DNA of 64,000 nt from NORP240 sp965222175. GTDB taxonomy: Bacteria; Pseudomonadota; Gammaproteobacteria; Pseudomonadales; Pseudohongiellaceae. The stretch spans positions 2,170,001 through 2,234,000 of the forward strand of contig OZ244938.1 in the NCBI GenBank assembly GCA_965222175.1, in the 5' to 3' direction. The notes below the pieces were generated by a model. It was given only the letters and a program-made list of their open reading frames with translations. It did not search any database and was not told where the DNA came from. The position numbers were made by a program, and so were the translations under genes. Shown piece by piece: positions 34,575 through 43,864 of this stretch (position 1 is the first letter of the stretch; each line of letters starts with the position of its first letter).

Positions 34575-35630
34575 TCAGGTAAATTGCGGGCGCATGGCAT
34601 TGGCGAAGGCTACCAGAGACAACATCACCGGCACTTCCACCAGGACACCGACGACGGTTGCCAGGGCCGCACCGGAGTCCAGGCCAAACAGGCTGATGGC
34701 CACGGCAACCGCCAGTTCGAAAAAGTTGGAGGTGCCGATCAGCGCGGCCGGCGCGGCGGTATCAAAAGGCACCCGCCACAGCCAGGCCCAGCCGAAGGCC
34801 AGCATGAAGATGCCGTAGCTCTGTATCAGCAGGGGTATGGCGATCAACCCGATAACCACCGGGTTGGCCAGTATCGTGCCGGCCTGGAAACCGAACAGCA
34901 GCACCACGGTGGCCAGCAGCCCGATGACGGAAAACGGCTTCATGCGCCGGGTAAAGTCACGGATCCTGTCATGGTCTGCGGAAGCGTCCAGTTTGCGTCG
35001 GGTCATATACCCGGCCACCAGGGGAATCACGACGTAGAGCACGACGGCAAGAAAAAGCGTTTCCCAGGGCACCACGATATCGGTTACCCCCAGCAGAAAG
35101 GCGGCGATGGGGGCAAAGGCGAATATCATGATAATGTCGTTGATGGACACCTGGACCAGGGTGTAATTGGCGTCTCCGCGGACCAGCTGGCTCCAGACAA
35201 AAACCATGGCCGTGCACGGGGCAACACCCAGCAGGATCATGCCGGCGATGTATTCCCTGCCCGTCTGCGGATCCACAAGTCCCGCGAAAAGATACTCGAA
35301 AAACACAATGCCGAGGGCTGCCATGGTAAACGGCTTGATCAGCCAGTTGACCACCAGCGTGATGCACAGGCCCCTGGGTTTCCTGCCGACATCGCGCAGC
35401 GAGGCAAAGTCCACGTTCACCATCATCGGGTAGATCATCACCCAGATCAACACGGCGACGACCAGATTCACGTTGGCGTATTCGACGCCGGCGACGAACT
35501 GGAACACCCCGGGGAAAAGCGCACCGAACCCCACGCCGGCGGCGATACACAGGCCCACCCACACCGACAGGTAGCGTTCGAACAGGCTTATTGGTGACGG
35601 CGTATGGGCGACTGCTTCTACGGTATCCAC
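34575..35630 (-). CDS. arsB: ACR3-family arsenite efflux carrier
   Basis: A 351-residue inner-membrane protein with ten hydrophobic segments, which extrudes arsenite (and perhaps antimonite). Family motifs are VAVLIWVMIYPMMVNVDF, ITLVVNWLIKPFTMAALGIVFF, the key cysteine in GVAPCTAMVFVWSQL, GDANYTLVQVSINDIIMIFAF and the late FAIPLLIQSYGIF-type helix. No arsR or arsC gene lies beside it, so its arsenic regulation cannot be seen here. The symbol follows common usage; ACR3 proteins are unrelated to classical ArsB. Confidence 0.9.
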   Translation of the reverse strand: MDTVEAVAHTPSPISLFERYLSVWVGLCIAAGVGFGALFPGVFQFVAGVEYANVNLVVAVLIWVMIYPMMVNVDFASLRDVGRKPRGLCITLVVNWLIKPFTMAALGIVFFEYLFAGLVDPQTGREYIAGMILLGVAPCTAMVFVWSQLVRGDANYTLVQVSINDIIMIFAFAPIAAFLLGVTDIVVPWETLFLAVVLYVVIPLVAGYMTRRKLDASADHDRIRDFTRRMKPFSVIGLLATVVLLFGFQAGTILANPVVIGLIAIPLLIQSYGIFMLAFGWAWLWRVPFDTAAPAALIGTSNFFELAVAVAISLFGLDSGAALATVVGVLVEVPVMLSLVAFANAMRPQFT

Positions 35631-36002
35631 TGCATCTCCAGGTGTGAGCCGGTGTTCCCGCGACAGCTATCCTGCCAGGCCGGACTGCCCGGATACGGTG
35701 CGCTATCGCAGGGGATGAAATTTCAGCGAGGGACAATGTTATCGCATTCAGTGCCTCGCCACAGCGTTGAGCAATTCTTCAATTGCAATCCGGTAAGGGC
35801 TGAACCGGGGTCTGCCTGCTGACAGAATAAACAGCATCGGGAAACCGGTCCTTCTCCGGCAGGCGACGGGCCTTCCGCAGGACAGCCTGTTCAGGATAAA
35901 GGACGGACGTACCCAGGAATCGGCGAATTGATCCGGTGAATCGTAGACAATCTGCTGTCTGGCTTTTATTCTATCTATTCAAAAAATTGGGAGCTAATAA
36001 TA
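35631..36002. other. Gene-free stretch between divergent genes, 372 bp
   Basis: Lies between the arsenite carrier and cytochrome genes. The last 60 bp are AT-rich (CTTTTATTCTATCTATTC) and probably carry the promoter of the cytochrome operon. No palindrome stands out. Confidence 0.4.
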
Positions 36003-37328
36003 ATGAAGACCTCTACCAAGCTTCAGAATACATCCCTGTTCGTTTGTCTGGCCGTCGCCTGGAACCTCGCTTCGGCAGAGACCCCCACATTCAACACTAA
36101 CATCGCACCGATCATTTTCGACAAGTGCGCGAGTTGCCACAACCCTGATGGCATCGGCCCCATGCCTCTGCTCAGCTACGAGCAGGTGAGGCCTTATGGC
36201 GGCCTGATCAGCCTGAAAGTACAGGCCCGGGAGATGCCACCCTGGCATCTGGACAAGTCCACCGGAATCCAGGCCTATAAAAACGACATCTCGCTCAGCG
36301 ACGAACAGATAGACACCATCGTCGCCTGGGTCGACGGCGGCATGCCGGAGGGGGATCCGGCCGCCCTGCCCCCGGTGCCCGAATTACCTGACGGCAGCCA
36401 ATGGCAGCTGTCCAGCATTCTTGGGGAACCCGACTTTGTCGTGAAGTCGCCGCCCTACACGGTTAAAGCCAACGCTCAGGATCAATGGTGGCGCCGTGAT
36501 ACGACCTTCGAGGGCATCATTGACGAACCACGCTACGTGCGCGCTACCGAGCTCAAGGGCTCTTATCCACTAGGTGTCAAGGTGTTGCACCATGGCCATG
36601 CCCAGTTGGCGAGCTATGATGCCAACGGCAATCGCCGCAGTGGTCCGGTGGGCAGGCAGGGTGTGGGTAAAGGTGGCGACCTGTTTCCGGAAGGAACCGG
36701 CATGCTGATTTACCCCAACGGCTCGATTGACTGGAACCTGCATTACTTTCCCATCGATCGGGAGGTCGAGAACGAGCAGGCCGAGGCCGCGGTGTGGTTA
36801 TATCCCAGGGGCTATGTACCCGAATTCGAAACCAATGGCGAACGGTTTTTCGCCGCCGACAGAGGCCCGGGTGGACTGTGGGCTGGCGACATCATCGTGC
36901 CACCACATTCGATCAAGTCGCAGCAGGGCGTGCGCGTTCTCGATCGAGCCGCCCTGATTACCAGTTTCCGACCCCACATGCACATGCGCGGTAGAGCCCA
37001 GTCTCTGGAAGCGGTTTATCCCGATGGCCGCCGGGAAATGCTGTCCCGCGTGGACAGATACAATCACAACTGGCAGATCTCCTACGAATTCGCGGACGAC
37101 GTTGCTCCCCTGCTGCCGAAGGGAACCATGCTGCTGATCACCACTACCTGGGATAACACCGCCAACAACCCCATCAACCCGGATCCGCGACAGTGGGTTG
37201 TCTTCGGCCAGCGTGGCGTGGACGAGATGTCCCATACCTGGATCGGTATTACCTATCTGAACGACGACCAGTATGAACGCCTGTCAGCAGAGCGTAGAGA
37301 CAAGCGCCAGCTTGCGGCGGGACAGTAA
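36003..37328 (+). CDS. Exported cytochrome c / copper-monooxygenase-like protein
   Basis: A 441-residue exported protein with a signal peptide (cleavage near ASAET, residue 25). A c-type heme domain has CASCH at residues 42-46 and the likely distal methionine in GPMPLLSYEQ or MPPWHLD. The large C-terminal domain has histidine clusters LHHGHAQL, HMHMRGRAQ and NHNWQISYEF, which resemble the copper type II ascorbate-dependent monooxygenase C-terminal fold. The substrate is unknown. It starts a run of four co-directional periplasmic genes. Confidence 0.75.
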   Translation: MKTSTKLQNTSLFVCLAVAWNLASAETPTFNTNIAPIIFDKCASCHNPDGIGPMPLLSYEQVRPYGGLISLKVQAREMPPWHLDKSTGIQAYKNDISLSDEQIDTIVAWVDGGMPEGDPAALPPVPELPDGSQWQLSSILGEPDFVVKSPPYTVKANAQDQWWRRDTTFEGIIDEPRYVRATELKGSYPLGVKVLHHGHAQLASYDANGNRRSGPVGRQGVGKGGDLFPEGTGMLIYPNGSIDWNLHYFPIDREVENEQAEAAVWLYPRGYVPEFETNGERFFAADRGPGGLWAGDIIVPPHSIKSQQGVRVLDRAALITSFRPHMHMRGRAQSLEAVYPDGRREMLSRVDRYNHNWQISYEFADDVAPLLPKGTMLLITTTWDNTANNPINPDPRQWVVFGQRGVDEMSHTWIGITYLNDDQYERLSAERRDKRQLAAGQ

Positions 37329-37332
37329 GCGC

Positions 37333-38196
37333 GTGGCGACGCATTGCCTACGCATCATGGTTGCGCTGCTGACGCTGTCCTGCAGCAGCGCAGCGCTATT
37401 CGCACAACTTCCCACCAGCCTTACGCATTTCTCCGAGGACCCGCTGCGGCCCAGCGGTCAGCCTGTTATCCCGCTTTATGAAGGCTGGTTCGCCAATGAA
37501 GACGGCAGCTTTACGATGTGTTTCGGTTACTTCAGCCTGAACACCGAGCAGACCATTGAAGTCCCGTTAGGCCCGGCAAACTTCCTGACGCCGGCGGCAT
37601 ATGACGGCGTACAGCCGACCCGTTTCGACCCGGTTCCCGCACCTGAGCTTACCCGACCCTACCGCCATCACTGGTGTGTGTTTGCGGTAACCGTGCCGGA
37701 AGATTTTGGCGATGAGGACGTCGTCTGGACCCTGGAAACCCAGGGTAGCAAGCTCAGTGTGCCGGGCTCACTGCTACCGTCCTACGTCCTGGACGAGGTG
37801 GCCACCGCGGGTCGGGATGCGGTGGCGCCCTACCTGAGCCTCGGCGACGATCCGCCCACGTTCCGCGGACGCACCGGCCTCTGGGAGGGACCCCGCGCCG
37901 CCACTGTCGGCGAGCCGATGGAGGTACGGGCGCGCATCGATCACCCACAGCCGGGCACGTGGCTAAGCTGGACCAAGCACCAGGGTCCAGGCGAGGTGAC
38001 TTTCAGCCGGGATGAGATACGCCTGGCGTCTTCCAGTGGTGTCGCCACAACCACCGCGACATTTTCAGCACCAGGCGCCTATGTGATCCGCATCCAGGCG
38101 ATCAACGATACCGAACGCAGCGCCGAACCGACCTACGGCTTCGAGTTTTATTGCTGCTGGACCAACGGCTATATTCGGGTCAATGTTGTTGAGTGA
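37333..38196 (+). CDS. Exported hypothetical protein next to cytochrome genes
   Basis: About 287 residues from a GTG at 37333, or 279 from the ATG at 37357. A signal peptide ends near ALFAQ. The mature part is beta-rich: FSEDPLRPSGQPVIPLYEGWFANEDGSFTMCFGYFSLNTEQ, LTRPYRHHWCVFAVTVPEDF, GEPMEVRARIDHPQPGTWLSWTKHQGPGEVTF, and an Ig-like tail with FSAPGAYVIRIQAIND. I recognise the pattern as a widespread unnamed family beside quinoprotein genes. The frame opens at 37273 inside the cytochrome gene, but that start would spoil the signal peptide. Confidence 0.65.
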   Translation: MATHCLRIMVALLTLSCSSAALFAQLPTSLTHFSEDPLRPSGQPVIPLYEGWFANEDGSFTMCFGYFSLNTEQTIEVPLGPANFLTPAAYDGVQPTRFDPVPAPELTRPYRHHWCVFAVTVPEDFGDEDVVWTLETQGSKLSVPGSLLPSYVLDEVATAGRDAVAPYLSLGDDPPTFRGRTGLWEGPRAATVGEPMEVRARIDHPQPGTWLSWTKHQGPGEVTFSRDEIRLASSSGVATTTATFSAPGAYVIRIQAINDTERSAEPTYGFEFYCCWTNGYIRVNVVE

Positions 38197-38240
38197 TTTC
38201 GCAACCTCGATGACGAACCACCGGGGGATGTATTTAACAG

Positions 38241-38372
38241 GGAGCCTCTGATTACCTATGGAAATACTCTGGCATTCAGGCAAGTTTACTGACGAGGTGG
38301 CTGACAGGCCCCGCTGAGCACATCCATAATTATTCAGAGGTTTCTCAAGCAACTCAACTAATCACAGGCTCC
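38241..38372. mobile_element. 132-bp MITE-like element with 14-bp inverted ends
   Basis: GGAGCCTCTGATTA (38241-38254) and TAATCACAGGCTCC (38359-38372) are inverted with one mismatch. ATTATTCAGAGGTTTCTC inside is a further inverted copy. No open frame exists inside, so it would need a transposase in trans. Solo ends occur at 7768, 9378, 32648 and 34556. Confidence 0.6.
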
Positions 38373-38386
38373 TTTACCGGACAATT

Positions 38387-40627
38387 ATGACTGATAACAA
38401 GAACTGCCGTATTTTCACCCTGATCCCGACTCCAGTAGGCCTGCAGATGACTCCAGCCAAGAACGCAGCACGTCGCCAAATAACCGCCAAGGCCATGACT
38501 GTCATCACCACCCTGCTGACAAGTGTGACGATGACCACGCTGACTGCCCAGGAACCAGGCCGGTCTGACGGATTCACGGCAGACCAGGCATCTCGGGGCG
38601 GCGAAGTTTACGAACGCGAATGCGCGAGCTGCCATCGTTCTGACTTACAGGGCAGCTTCGAGGCGTCGCAACTGGCGGGGCCGAATTTCCTCAACAAGTG
38701 GGCTGAGCTGAGTCCGGCTGAACTGTTCGATCGCATCAGGACCACAATGCCCATAGACCAACCGGGCAGGCTCAGTGAGCAGGCCTATATCGACATCGTG
38801 GCCTACCTGCTGCAGGCCAATGACGTTGCGGCGGGTGGAGTTGAACTCAGCAGTACGGCAGCGACTTCGATTGACGCATTGATAGCGCGGCAACCGACAG
38901 GCCGCAGCACAGTGAGCGCCCCCGAGGAACGGGCACAGCTTCGGCCACCACAGGGACAGGCACAGAACGCACCGGCGGGACTCAGGGTTACCGGCACGGT
39001 ACCGGACTTCACCCCGGTCACCGATGCGATGCTCCGATCCCCTTCTCCCGACGACTGGCTGATGATCCGGGGCAACTACCAGGCCTGGAGCTACAGTCCG
39101 CTTGATGAAATTAACCGGGACAACGTCAAGGATCTCGAGCTTGCCTGGACCTGGTCCATGACCGAAGGCGGCTGGAATGCGCCTTCACCGCTGGTGCATG
39201 ACGGCGTCATCTATCTGACCAATTACGGCAACATCGTCCAGGCGCTGGACGCCCGCACCGGCGATCTGATCTGGGAGCATGAGTTCGGCATCGAGTCCCA
39301 GGGCTATTCCGGCATGAGTCGTAATCTTGCCATTTATGAGGACAAGCTCTTTCTGGCGACTTCCGATACCCGTATGGTCGCCCTTGATGCCGCCACCGGC
39401 GAATTGCAGTGGACCACGCGCTTCGGCGACATCACTCAGGGCCATCAGAGCACCAGCGGTCCGCTGGTGGTTCGCGGCACCATCGTGCAGGGTCTCAATG
39501 GCTGTGAGCGCTTCAGTCCGGTGGGCTGTTACATCAGTGGAATTGATGCTGACACGGGCCGGTCACTCTGGACCTTCAACACGGTTGCCCGGTCTGACGA
39601 ACCGGGCGGCGATACCTGGGCCGATCTGCCCGACGAGATCCGCGGCGGCGGTGATACCTGGATAACCGGCAGCTACGACCCGGACCTGGACCTCGTCTAC
39701 TACGGCGTAGCCCAGCCGAAACCGTGGGTAGCGGCGAGTCGCGGCATGACCATACAGGATGCAGCACTCTATACCAATTCGACGCTCGCCCTTCGCCCCG
39801 ACGACGGCTCGCTGGAGTGGTACTTCCAGCACGTCCCCGGCGAAACCCTCGATCTCGATGAGGTGTACGAGCGAGTGCTGGTAGATATCGACGGGCGTTC
39901 CGTGGTGTTCAGCATCGGTAAACACGGTATCCTGTGGAAGCTCGATCGCACAACCGGCGAGTTTCTCGACTTCAAGGAAACCGTCTATCAGGACGTGTTC
40001 GATTACATCGATCCGGAGACCGGTGCCGTCACTTATCGCGCTGACATTCAGAACGCCGGAATCAACGAAGCAATATCGGCCTGCCCCAGTACCGCCGGCG
40101 GCAAAAACTGGCACCCCATGAGCTATCACCCGGGTGAAGAAATCCTGATCATTCCCCTGGCCCAGACCTGTATGCAGATGACCGGTGCAGAGATTGCGCT
40201 GGTAGAAGGTTCAGGCGGGGTCGGTATACGCTCGCGACCCTTTCTGGAAATGCCGGGAACCAATGGTAACCTGGGTAAACTCGCCGCGTTTGACGTGGAG
40301 ACAATGGAAGAGGTCTGGTCCTTGGAACAACGGGCACCGTTCCTGACCGGCGTGCTCTCAACCGCAGGTGGCGTCGCCTTTGTTGGCGATCTCGACCGCC
40401 GCTTTCGCGCGGTCGATGTGAGGACCGGTGAGCAGCTATGGCAGACCCGACTGGGTACCTCGGTGCAAGGCTTCCCAGTCTCGTTTCAAATAGACGGCAC
40501 GCAGTATGTCGCCGTGTCGACAGGACTCGGCGGCGGCAGCCCGCGGTTGGGTCCGGCGTCACTTGCGCCTGAAATTCACTATCCGCGATCCGGCAATGCG
40601 CTGCATGTGTTTCGCTTGAGCGACTGA
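38387..40627 (+). CDS. PQQ-dependent quinohemoprotein dehydrogenase with N-terminal cytochrome c domain
   Basis: A 746-residue exported alcohol or sugar dehydrogenase. A signal region ends near LTAQE (residue 55). A heme-c motif CASCH lies at 79-83. From about 215 an eight-bladed PQQ propeller follows, with W-motif blades such as VQALDARTGDLIWEHEF, MVALDAATGELQWTTRFGD and FRAVDVRTGEQLWQTRLG, and the active-site segment TWITGSYDPDLDLVYYG. The heme domain is N-terminal, whereas type II quinohemoproteins carry it C-terminally. The vicinal Cys-Cys pair of methanol dehydrogenases is absent. The true start may be ATG 38447. Confidence 0.85.
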   Translation: MTDNKNCRIFTLIPTPVGLQMTPAKNAARRQITAKAMTVITTLLTSVTMTTLTAQEPGRSDGFTADQASRGGEVYERECASCHRSDLQGSFEASQLAGPNFLNKWAELSPAELFDRIRTTMPIDQPGRLSEQAYIDIVAYLLQANDVAAGGVELSSTAATSIDALIARQPTGRSTVSAPEERAQLRPPQGQAQNAPAGLRVTGTVPDFTPVTDAMLRSPSPDDWLMIRGNYQAWSYSPLDEINRDNVKDLELAWTWSMTEGGWNAPSPLVHDGVIYLTNYGNIVQALDARTGDLIWEHEFGIESQGYSGMSRNLAIYEDKLFLATSDTRMVALDAATGELQWTTRFGDITQGHQSTSGPLVVRGTIVQGLNGCERFSPVGCYISGIDADTGRSLWTFNTVARSDEPGGDTWADLPDEIRGGGDTWITGSYDPDLDLVYYGVAQPKPWVAASRGMTIQDAALYTNSTLALRPDDGSLEWYFQHVPGETLDLDEVYERVLVDIDGRSVVFSIGKHGILWKLDRTTGEFLDFKETVYQDVFDYIDPETGAVTYRADIQNAGINEAISACPSTAGGKNWHPMSYHPGEEILIIPLAQTCMQMTGAEIALVEGSGGVGIRSRPFLEMPGTNGNLGKLAAFDVETMEEVWSLEQRAPFLTGVLSTAGGVAFVGDLDRRFRAVDVRTGEQLWQTRLGTSVQGFPVSFQIDGTQYVAVSTGLGGGSPRLGPASLAPEIHYPRSGNALHVFRLSD

Positions 40628-40670
40628 CAGGCTGCCAGGGGCTGAGAAGGAAAACCAGGAGGCTGGAAAC

Positions 40671-41660
40671 ATGAAGCAGAGAATCAAAGCGCAGACCGTT
40701 GCCGGACTTTGCTGTCTTTTATTATCACCGGCCCTGGTACACGGACAACTGCTGGACGTGGACAATATCGACTACGAAGCCGAGCTGACCGCCTGGGGGC
40801 ATCCGGACATGCAGGGCGTCTGGGACCGGCGTACGATCACGCCGCTGCAACGCCCGGAACGACTGGCAGACAAAGCCTTTCTTACGCCCGAAGAGATCCG
40901 CAACTACGAAAGATTGAGCGCCGAACGCAGCGATGGGCGGCCACTGGACTCCGGTCGCATCATACTTACCGTGCATGACCCGGATGACCTGGATTACGGC
41001 ACGGAGGTTCTGCCGACGGGACAGACGTCACTGATTGTAGATCCACCCGACGGCCGGCTTCCGGAGCGATCAGAGGCCGGACAGGAAAGAGCGGCAGCCA
41101 GGGCCCGGGAGCGGGAAGGACGCGGTCCGGCAGACAGTTATACCGATCGGTCATTGCTTGAACGGTGTATAACCTGGGGGGTTCCGGGCGGCATGCTGCC
41201 CCAGCCCTACAATAACAACCTGCTGATAGTGCAGACGCCGGACACTGTCATGATCATGAACGAGATGGTGCACGATGTCCGGATTATTCCCCTCGATGAG
41301 CGTCCGCATCTACCGGACACTGTCAGGCTGTGGCACGGAGATTCGCGGGGCTATTGGGAGGGTGAGACCCTGGTTATCGAATCAAGCAATTTTTCGGAAA
41401 AAACCCGGTTTCTCGGTGCCAGTGAAAACCTGCAATTGACCGAGCGATTTACCCGTGTGAATGGCGATATCCTGCTGTATGAATTTACCGTCGAGGATCC
41501 AACGACCTGGATCAGGCCCTGGTCTATCTCCCTGCCCATGAGCAGAACAGATCAGCCGCTCTACGAGTACGCCTGCCACGAAGGCAACTATGCCATGCGC
41601 AACATGCTGAGTGTCGCCCGCAATCTTGAAAAACAGGAAAGAGAGGCGGCTCGCGACTAA
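40671..41660 (+). CDS. Exported hypothetical protein of quinoprotein neighbourhood
   Basis: A 329-residue protein with a signal peptide (cleavage near VHGQL, residue 26). The mature part begins with AWGHPDMQGVWDRRTITPLQRP, a signature seen in a large unnamed family of aerobic bacteria. Other conserved stretches are RCITWGVPGGMLPQPYNNNLLIVQTPDTVMI, RIIPLDERPHLPDTVRLWHGDSRGYWEGETLVIES and YEYACHEGNYAMRNML. The function is unknown. It begins 43 bp after the dehydrogenase gene with AGGAGG nearby. Confidence 0.75.
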   Translation: MKQRIKAQTVAGLCCLLLSPALVHGQLLDVDNIDYEAELTAWGHPDMQGVWDRRTITPLQRPERLADKAFLTPEEIRNYERLSAERSDGRPLDSGRIILTVHDPDDLDYGTEVLPTGQTSLIVDPPDGRLPERSEAGQERAAARAREREGRGPADSYTDRSLLERCITWGVPGGMLPQPYNNNLLIVQTPDTVMIMNEMVHDVRIIPLDERPHLPDTVRLWHGDSRGYWEGETLVIESSNFSEKTRFLGASENLQLTERFTRVNGDILLYEFTVEDPTTWIRPWSISLPMSRTDQPLYEYACHEGNYAMRNMLSVARNLEKQEREAARD

Positions 41661-41661
41661 T

Positions 41662-41680
41662 GGGGTCAGAGTAAAAATAC
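41662..41680 (+). repeat. Third copy of the GGGGTCAGAGTAAAAATAC repeat
   Basis: Identical over 17 bases to the copy at 18897-18913, and placed right after a stop codon as that one is. I found no inverted partner in the following 3 kb. Confidence 0.8.
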
Positions 41681-41746
41681 AAGACTTTGCCTTGATGCTG
41701 CCGCGGTCGGACGAAAACATTGCTGACGTAGAACGTCTTAACAATT

Positions 41747-42814
41747 TTATTGCCTGGGCTGTTTCGGAAATCTGGCGATACCAAGGCTTCCCCGTATACC
41801 GCCAACCCAGATTTCATTCTCCACTTCAATAGCCACCGTACCGAGCCTGAAAAAATCATTACCTTTAAAATCCACCAACTGTTGCACAGCAAAGGAAGTT
41901 GGATTCACCCTGGCAACACGAGCAGCCGACAGCTCACAGTTGCCGCCATCTGCGCAACGGGTAACATGACCGGCGACAATTATGGTGCCATCGTTCCCCC
42001 AACGTACATTATCCACATTGAATCCGACGGGGACTGCCCTGATTTGAACTGGTGATTGTGACCTGGACAGGCGCACCAGAGCCTGATCGCTCCAGCCGCC
42101 GATGTACAGCCACCGTCCATCAGCAGACGAAACCAGTCCATTGGGACCAGGCATCTGACTGCCCGGCACTTCAATCCAACCCGTGCTTGGGTGCCATTCC
42201 CATAATTCACCGCCCGATGTATCAAAATTAGTTGCTGCCAGATAATCGTTCGGGAGTGCGGTAATCGAGTTAATGCGTGCAGTGCCTCTCGGTGCAGGTA
42301 TACAACCGATCCACTGCAACAACGGGACGCTTCCCCGTACATCCAGATCGAATACTTCGATTGCTTCCCGGGAACCATGGCCGACAACATACAAAGTATG
42401 TATTCCCCCGGCGCCTTCCCGCAATGTCAGACCATGAGGTTGAAATACTGTGTTCGGACCGGGGCAGTCACCGTAAGTGGCAACATCGTGGCGCGGCGCG
42501 GCTGCCCCTTCCGGGAATATTTCCCGTGAACTGTGATCGTTAATGTTTACGGCGTAAATAGGTCCTTCTACATCCGATACTCGGCCAGACGCGATAACCC
42601 AGGGGGTATCAGGAATCCTGTACAAGTCTTCAGGATTTGTGGTTCCACAAACGAATTGCACCTCACCATCAGGGATACAGGCCTCAGCCGCCATAGCATG
42701 TGAAACAGGCAGGTTAAAGAACAGAGAGGACGAGAAAGAGAGAAAGAGAAAGAGAAAGAGAAAGAGAAAGGGAAAGAAAAGGAAAAAGAAAGAAAAAATA
42801 AAACGGGCCATCAA
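41747..42814 (-). CDS. Exported beta-propeller protein with microsatellite-encoded signal peptide
   Basis: A 355-residue protein. Residues 1-42 are a very long Phe/Leu-rich signal sequence (FSFFFLFFPFLFLFLFLFLS), cleaved near AMAAE. The mature part has propeller blades: VFQPHGLTLREGAGGIHTLYVVGHG, INSITALPNDYLAATNFD, PGPNGLVSSADGRWLYIGGWSDQALVRL, VDNVRWGNDGTIIVAGHVTRC and TVAIEVENEIWVGGIRG. This resembles SMP-30/paraoxonase-like propellers. The hydrophobic run is encoded by a polypurine (on the plus strand) hexanucleotide repeat, so its length can change without a frameshift. The catalytic role is unknown. Confidence 0.75.
   Translation of the reverse strand: MMARFIFSFFFLFFPFLFLFLFLFLSFSSSLFFNLPVSHAMAAEACIPDGEVQFVCGTTNPEDLYRIPDTPWVIASGRVSDVEGPIYAVNINDHSSREIFPEGAAAPRHDVATYGDCPGPNTVFQPHGLTLREGAGGIHTLYVVGHGSREAIEVFDLDVRGSVPLLQWIGCIPAPRGTARINSITALPNDYLAATNFDTSGGELWEWHPSTGWIEVPGSQMPGPNGLVSSADGRWLYIGGWSDQALVRLSRSQSPVQIRAVPVGFNVDNVRWGNDGTIIVAGHVTRCADGGNCELSAARVARVNPTSFAVQQLVDFKGNDFFRLGTVAIEVENEIWVGGIRGSLGIARFPKQPRQ
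42732..42799 (+). repeat. Polypurine hexanucleotide microsatellite in a signal peptide
   Basis: The plus strand is almost pure A and G. A GAAAGA-type hexamer repeats about six times in good register (42738-42772) and then decays into A-rich GAAA units. On the coding strand each hexamer is a Phe-Leu pair. The tract covers codons 6 to 27 of the propeller gene. Confidence 0.9.
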
Positions 42815-42934
42815 GTCACCTCCTGACAGGTTTGTTTTTCTACATTATGCAAACTGACTGGGCGCAAACTGACAGGCTGATTCCGGCCCACAAACAGACC
42901 TCTATGTGACGCGCTACGAATTGCCAGGCTTCTC

Positions 42935-43864
42935 TCAGTTCAATCCTAAAAGTCTGGAAGGATTGCGTCGCGCCATGATGTCAATCTGACTCTGACTGAG
43001 GCCTGCCGACAATAATTCGCGTATAAACGCAGTCATCCCAGTGGCATGGTCTGGATTTCCTGCCTGTCCAAAATCCGTGGAAATAAGAAATGATTCCACT
43101 CCTATAGCTTTAATCACTTCTACATAATCGTCCATTGAAAGAGCACCGGAATGCACAGCGAGCCAGTCAAGTTCCATTACAGCGCCCAGCTCTGCCATTT
43201 GTTGCATTTGTTCTACCGTCGCACCTTGTCCAAAAACATGCGTTACCAGGATTTTTTGAACACCAAGACCTTGAGCAATGGGGATCAGCAATAACACTTC
43301 CTCGGGTGACGAATGACCCATGGCCAGCACCAGATCATGATCCGCAATCAATCGGAATACTTCCAGTAGCTCGGCGACTGGCTCATTCTGATCAACTACC
43401 CTGACAAAGGCATCATCTCCGCCTGCCCTTTTCACATAAAATTCTGAGTCGAACGTAGGCAGCCACACTACTTTTCCACGATCGCCGTCAAAGGCTACCA
43501 TTTGACGAACGGCCTCCGGGTTAATGCCACCAACCGCTCGATTCAGGGCGACTCCACCAAAGACCTCCAGTCCGGCAATCTGGCTCATCACCAGCGCGGC
43601 CCGGTCCGCAGTCATTGTGAAGTGATTTTTCAATACAATTCCACGGAGCCCACCCTGCTTTGCGAGGCGTGCCGCTTCAATGTCATTCAGTGAACGCGGC
43701 CGGGAGTCTGGACCAGCATGAACGTGGAAATCGACGATGCCGGACAGAGAAATGGGTATTTCCTGTCCACGGGCATGGTTACCAGAGACAACGAACAGCA
43801 GTCCAGACAGGGCAGTAACCAGAAAGATCTTGCGCCTTATCAGCGCTGGAAAGAGATTACCCAT
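42935..43864 (-). CDS. Exported amidohydrolase-like metal-dependent hydrolase (DUF6282-like)
   Basis: A 309-residue protein with a signal peptide (cleavage near ARGQE, residue 34). A TIM-barrel amidohydrolase pattern follows, with the metal HxH motif DFHVHAGPDSRPR, LVLKNH-type second site (RGIVLKNHFTMTAD), LVLAMGHSSPEEVLLLI, ILVTHVFGQGATVEQMQQM and the late aspartate in LISTDFGQAGNPDHATGM. These match the DUF6282 group of amidohydrolases. The substrate is unknown. It is the last gene before the cassette array. Confidence 0.75.
   Translation of the reverse strand: MGNLFPALIRRKIFLVTALSGLLFVVSGNHARGQEIPISLSGIVDFHVHAGPDSRPRSLNDIEAARLAKQGGLRGIVLKNHFTMTADRAALVMSQIAGLEVFGGVALNRAVGGINPEAVRQMVAFDGDRGKVVWLPTFDSEFYVKRAGGDDAFVRVVDQNEPVAELLEVFRLIADHDLVLAMGHSSPEEVLLLIPIAQGLGVQKILVTHVFGQGATVEQMQQMAELGAVMELDWLAVHSGALSMDDYVEVIKAIGVESFLISTDFGQAGNPDHATGMTAFIRELLSAGLSQSQIDIMARRNPSRLLGLN

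Noticed and set aside
34452..35597. Long open frame antisense to the arsenite carrier gene
   Set aside because: His/Gln/Gly-rich shadow frame with no family pattern; the opposite strand encodes a recognisable ACR3 carrier.
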